Source: Sesamum alatum
Lineage: Eukaryota; Streptophyta; Magnoliopsida; Lamiales; Pedaliaceae
Direction: 5' to 3'
DNA: 64,000 nt
Assembly (NCBI GenBank): GCA_034509735.1
Contig: JACGWO010000003.1
Location: forward strand, 36,416,466-36,480,465
Below are positions 62,560 to 64,000 of this stretch, piece by piece. A program made the position numbers and the translations under genes. Within the stretch, counting starts at the first letter, position 1. Every line of letters starts with the position of its first letter. The notes under the pieces are model-generated. The model was given only the letters and a program-made list of their open reading frames with translations, had not been told where the DNA came from and did no database searches.

Positions 62560-63687
62560 CTAGTCAAACGGTTCTATTCGCGGGTCGTGCTCACTTGCCA
62601 TTATCATCCCGGTGCAAAGGCATGTCGGGCACATTACCTGATATACATACATAGAAAATTAAGTTATAATCACTGTCAGAGAGGAAAATCATTTAATATT
62701 TAATATGTCACATGCGGATCATAGTTCTTTGGTGAAGCACTAAGCGTTAGTGCGTGAAATCTTTGTCATAAATGAGTGGCAGTGTTGGGAGAAACGTTTG
62801 ATATTTAATATCTCTAACGCATTCTGATTTGAGAATTTAGTGTTTTTTCTAGTCCGATGGTCGAATCACAGCAGAAGATAAGGGAACGGATACTAATTAA
62901 GCTAGCTATTTTAGCATTGCTTGACGACTACACAACATACCTTTCCCGCCCCTGAGCAATTTAGACATCTTTTGGTAGTGGGTGCGCGCAACGGGCGATC
63001 AGTTGCACTTGTTACTATAGGTTCGGTGGACAAACACAAACCACTTGCAGAACATCGGGCACATGCCAAGTATCCTATCCACATACCATAACAAAAGATT
63101 AATCATAAGCCGTTGGTCAAGAACAGGCCTTAATGGAGATCACAAATAATTTAAGATAAATAACTACCAGTTCCATGGCAGTACTTGCATCGTCTCTTCT
63201 CTTGTTGCTCAACATTGTTAATCTCTAGCAGCATCAGTGCTGAAATAACCCCCACAGCCCCGCCTGCAAACGAGGCCACAATAGGATCCACCTGACTGAA
63301 ATAAATATTTAAGCAGATGTTTCACAATCCCATTGCATTACCGGTAGTGCTAATAATAATGGGATATTAAAGAATCCATACGTAAGTTTTTGAACCGCAA
63401 ACGATTCTCTAATCTATAATCTGAGCTTTCTACATACCTTAACTGCATGGGCAAATGCATGTTGCGTATGAAATCTGCATACGAGGTACCTCCTAAACCC
63501 AATTTGAGCTCAAGCTGCCACATGAAACGATTCAACGGTCAGTTCACCCGTTTGAATTAAAACAATCGAGCTCCACAACTTCCAAAGATTAGAAGCTTAC
63601 AATCGGCGCAACGAGGCCTCCAAAGACAATAATGCCGGATATAAACGAAAAGCTTGTCAAATAGAGCTGCTTCAGTGTCTTCGGCGT
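62560..63687 (-). CDS. OR: ORANGE protein, C-terminal half (gene runs off the window)
   Basis: Five exons are visible, complement of 62560-62637, 62941-63074, 63168-63295, 63438-63514 and 63601-63687; upstream exons lie beyond 64000. ORANGE is a plastid DnaJ-like zinc-finger protein that stabilises phytoene synthase and promotes chromoplast carotenoid accumulation. Visible are membrane segment 1 (LYLTSFSFISGIIVFGGLVA), the conserved linker LELKLGLGGTSYADFIRNMH and membrane segment 2 (VDPIVASFAGGAVGVISALM). The cysteine-rich domain follows with CKYCHGTGYLACARC and CLNCSGAGKVMCPTCLCTG, then the usual end SEHDPRIEPFD. All junction phases agree. The Arg/His site known from melon colour alleles is outside the window. 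It may be OR or an OR-like paralogue. Confidence 0.93.
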
Positions 63688-63776
63688 CTGTTTCAAGAGA
63701 ATGTACAATGACTTTAGCAACCCTAAACGATTATCAAGAAAACGAAAGACTCACCTAACATTTCATAACCAAGAGG

Positions 63777-64000
63777 GTGCTTGGGTGAGCCTATAAGCTC
63801 TTCAAAACATCTTATAAGATGTTTGAAAGCTTATAAGATGCTACAAAGTGTTCGGTAAATTTTTAGGAAAAGAGATTATAAACTCTACAAACAAGATGTT
63901 ATGAGCTTATAAGCTCTTCAAAGGAAAGTAAGGGTTATTTCTAAGATCTTAACAAACTTCTTCAAATTAATTACAAATTCGCCATTACTAACATCTTATA
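63777..64000. mobile_element. hAT-like TIR element, cut by window end
   Basis: Begins GAGGGTGCTTGGGTGAGCC and contains repeated CTTATAAGATG and TTATAAGCTCTTC motifs. Same family as 21348-21720. It lies in an intron of the ORANGE gene. Confidence 0.5.

Overview
The window is nuclear DNA of a flowering plant, almost certainly a eudicot. The evidence is GT-AG introns in an AT-rich background, a SAUR gene, a DYW-type PPR gene, a plant cell-wall invertase with its 9-nt mini-exon, a cytosolic uS11 gene with telo-boxes and an ORANGE gene. Protein flavour hints at an asterid (Lamiales-like), but that is inference. All exon models were built by hand from reading frames, splice sites and family resemblance. 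Each complete multi-exon gene closes in frame, and the partial ORANGE exons are phase-compatible.

Layout. 1-5.4 kb: an intronless SAUR gene (+), then a three-exon acyltransferase/condensation-like gene (-). 5.4-11.5 kb: gene-free, with Mutator-type foldback elements and tRNA-derived SINEs. 11.5-15.2 kb: an eight-exon monoacylglycerol-lipase-like gene (+) whose first coding exon is only ATG. 15.9-20.3 kb: a paralogue of the acyltransferase-like gene (-) with the same intron phases. 20.3-29.3 kb: gene-free, with foldback elements, a Helitron 3' end and a degenerate ~1.1-kb direct duplication. 29.3-31.2 kb: an intronless DYW PPR gene (+). 31.8-36.6 kb: a seven-exon cell-wall invertase (-), tail to tail with the PPR gene. 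36.7-56.6 kb: about 20 kb without a supportable gene but dense in MITEs, SINEs, one LTR-like fragment and tandem repeats. 56.7-58.2 kb: a three-exon 2-oxoglutarate dioxygenase of the ACC-oxidase-homologue type (+). 59.4-61.4 kb: 40S ribosomal protein S14/uS11 (-). 61.7 kb: tRNA-Leu(UAG) (-). 62.6-63.7 kb: the 3' half of an ORANGE (OR) gene (-) running off the right edge.

The genes do not form a pathway; they are an ordinary plant mixture of auxin response, lipid/ester metabolism, organelle RNA editing, sucrose cleavage, specialised metabolism, translation and plastid carotenoid control. The richest signal is in the repeats. Thirteen Mutator-like elements, most of them foldbacks, can be bounded by 9-10-bp target-site duplications, and four CACTA-type MITEs by 3-bp duplications. 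The cell-wall invertase is especially loaded: a ~0.9-kb near-perfect hairpin lies about 150 bp upstream of its TATA box, and two inverted copies of one CACTA MITE straddle its 5' half. The two acyltransferase-like paralogues share a changed active-site motif (HTSVCDR where HHxxxDG is expected).
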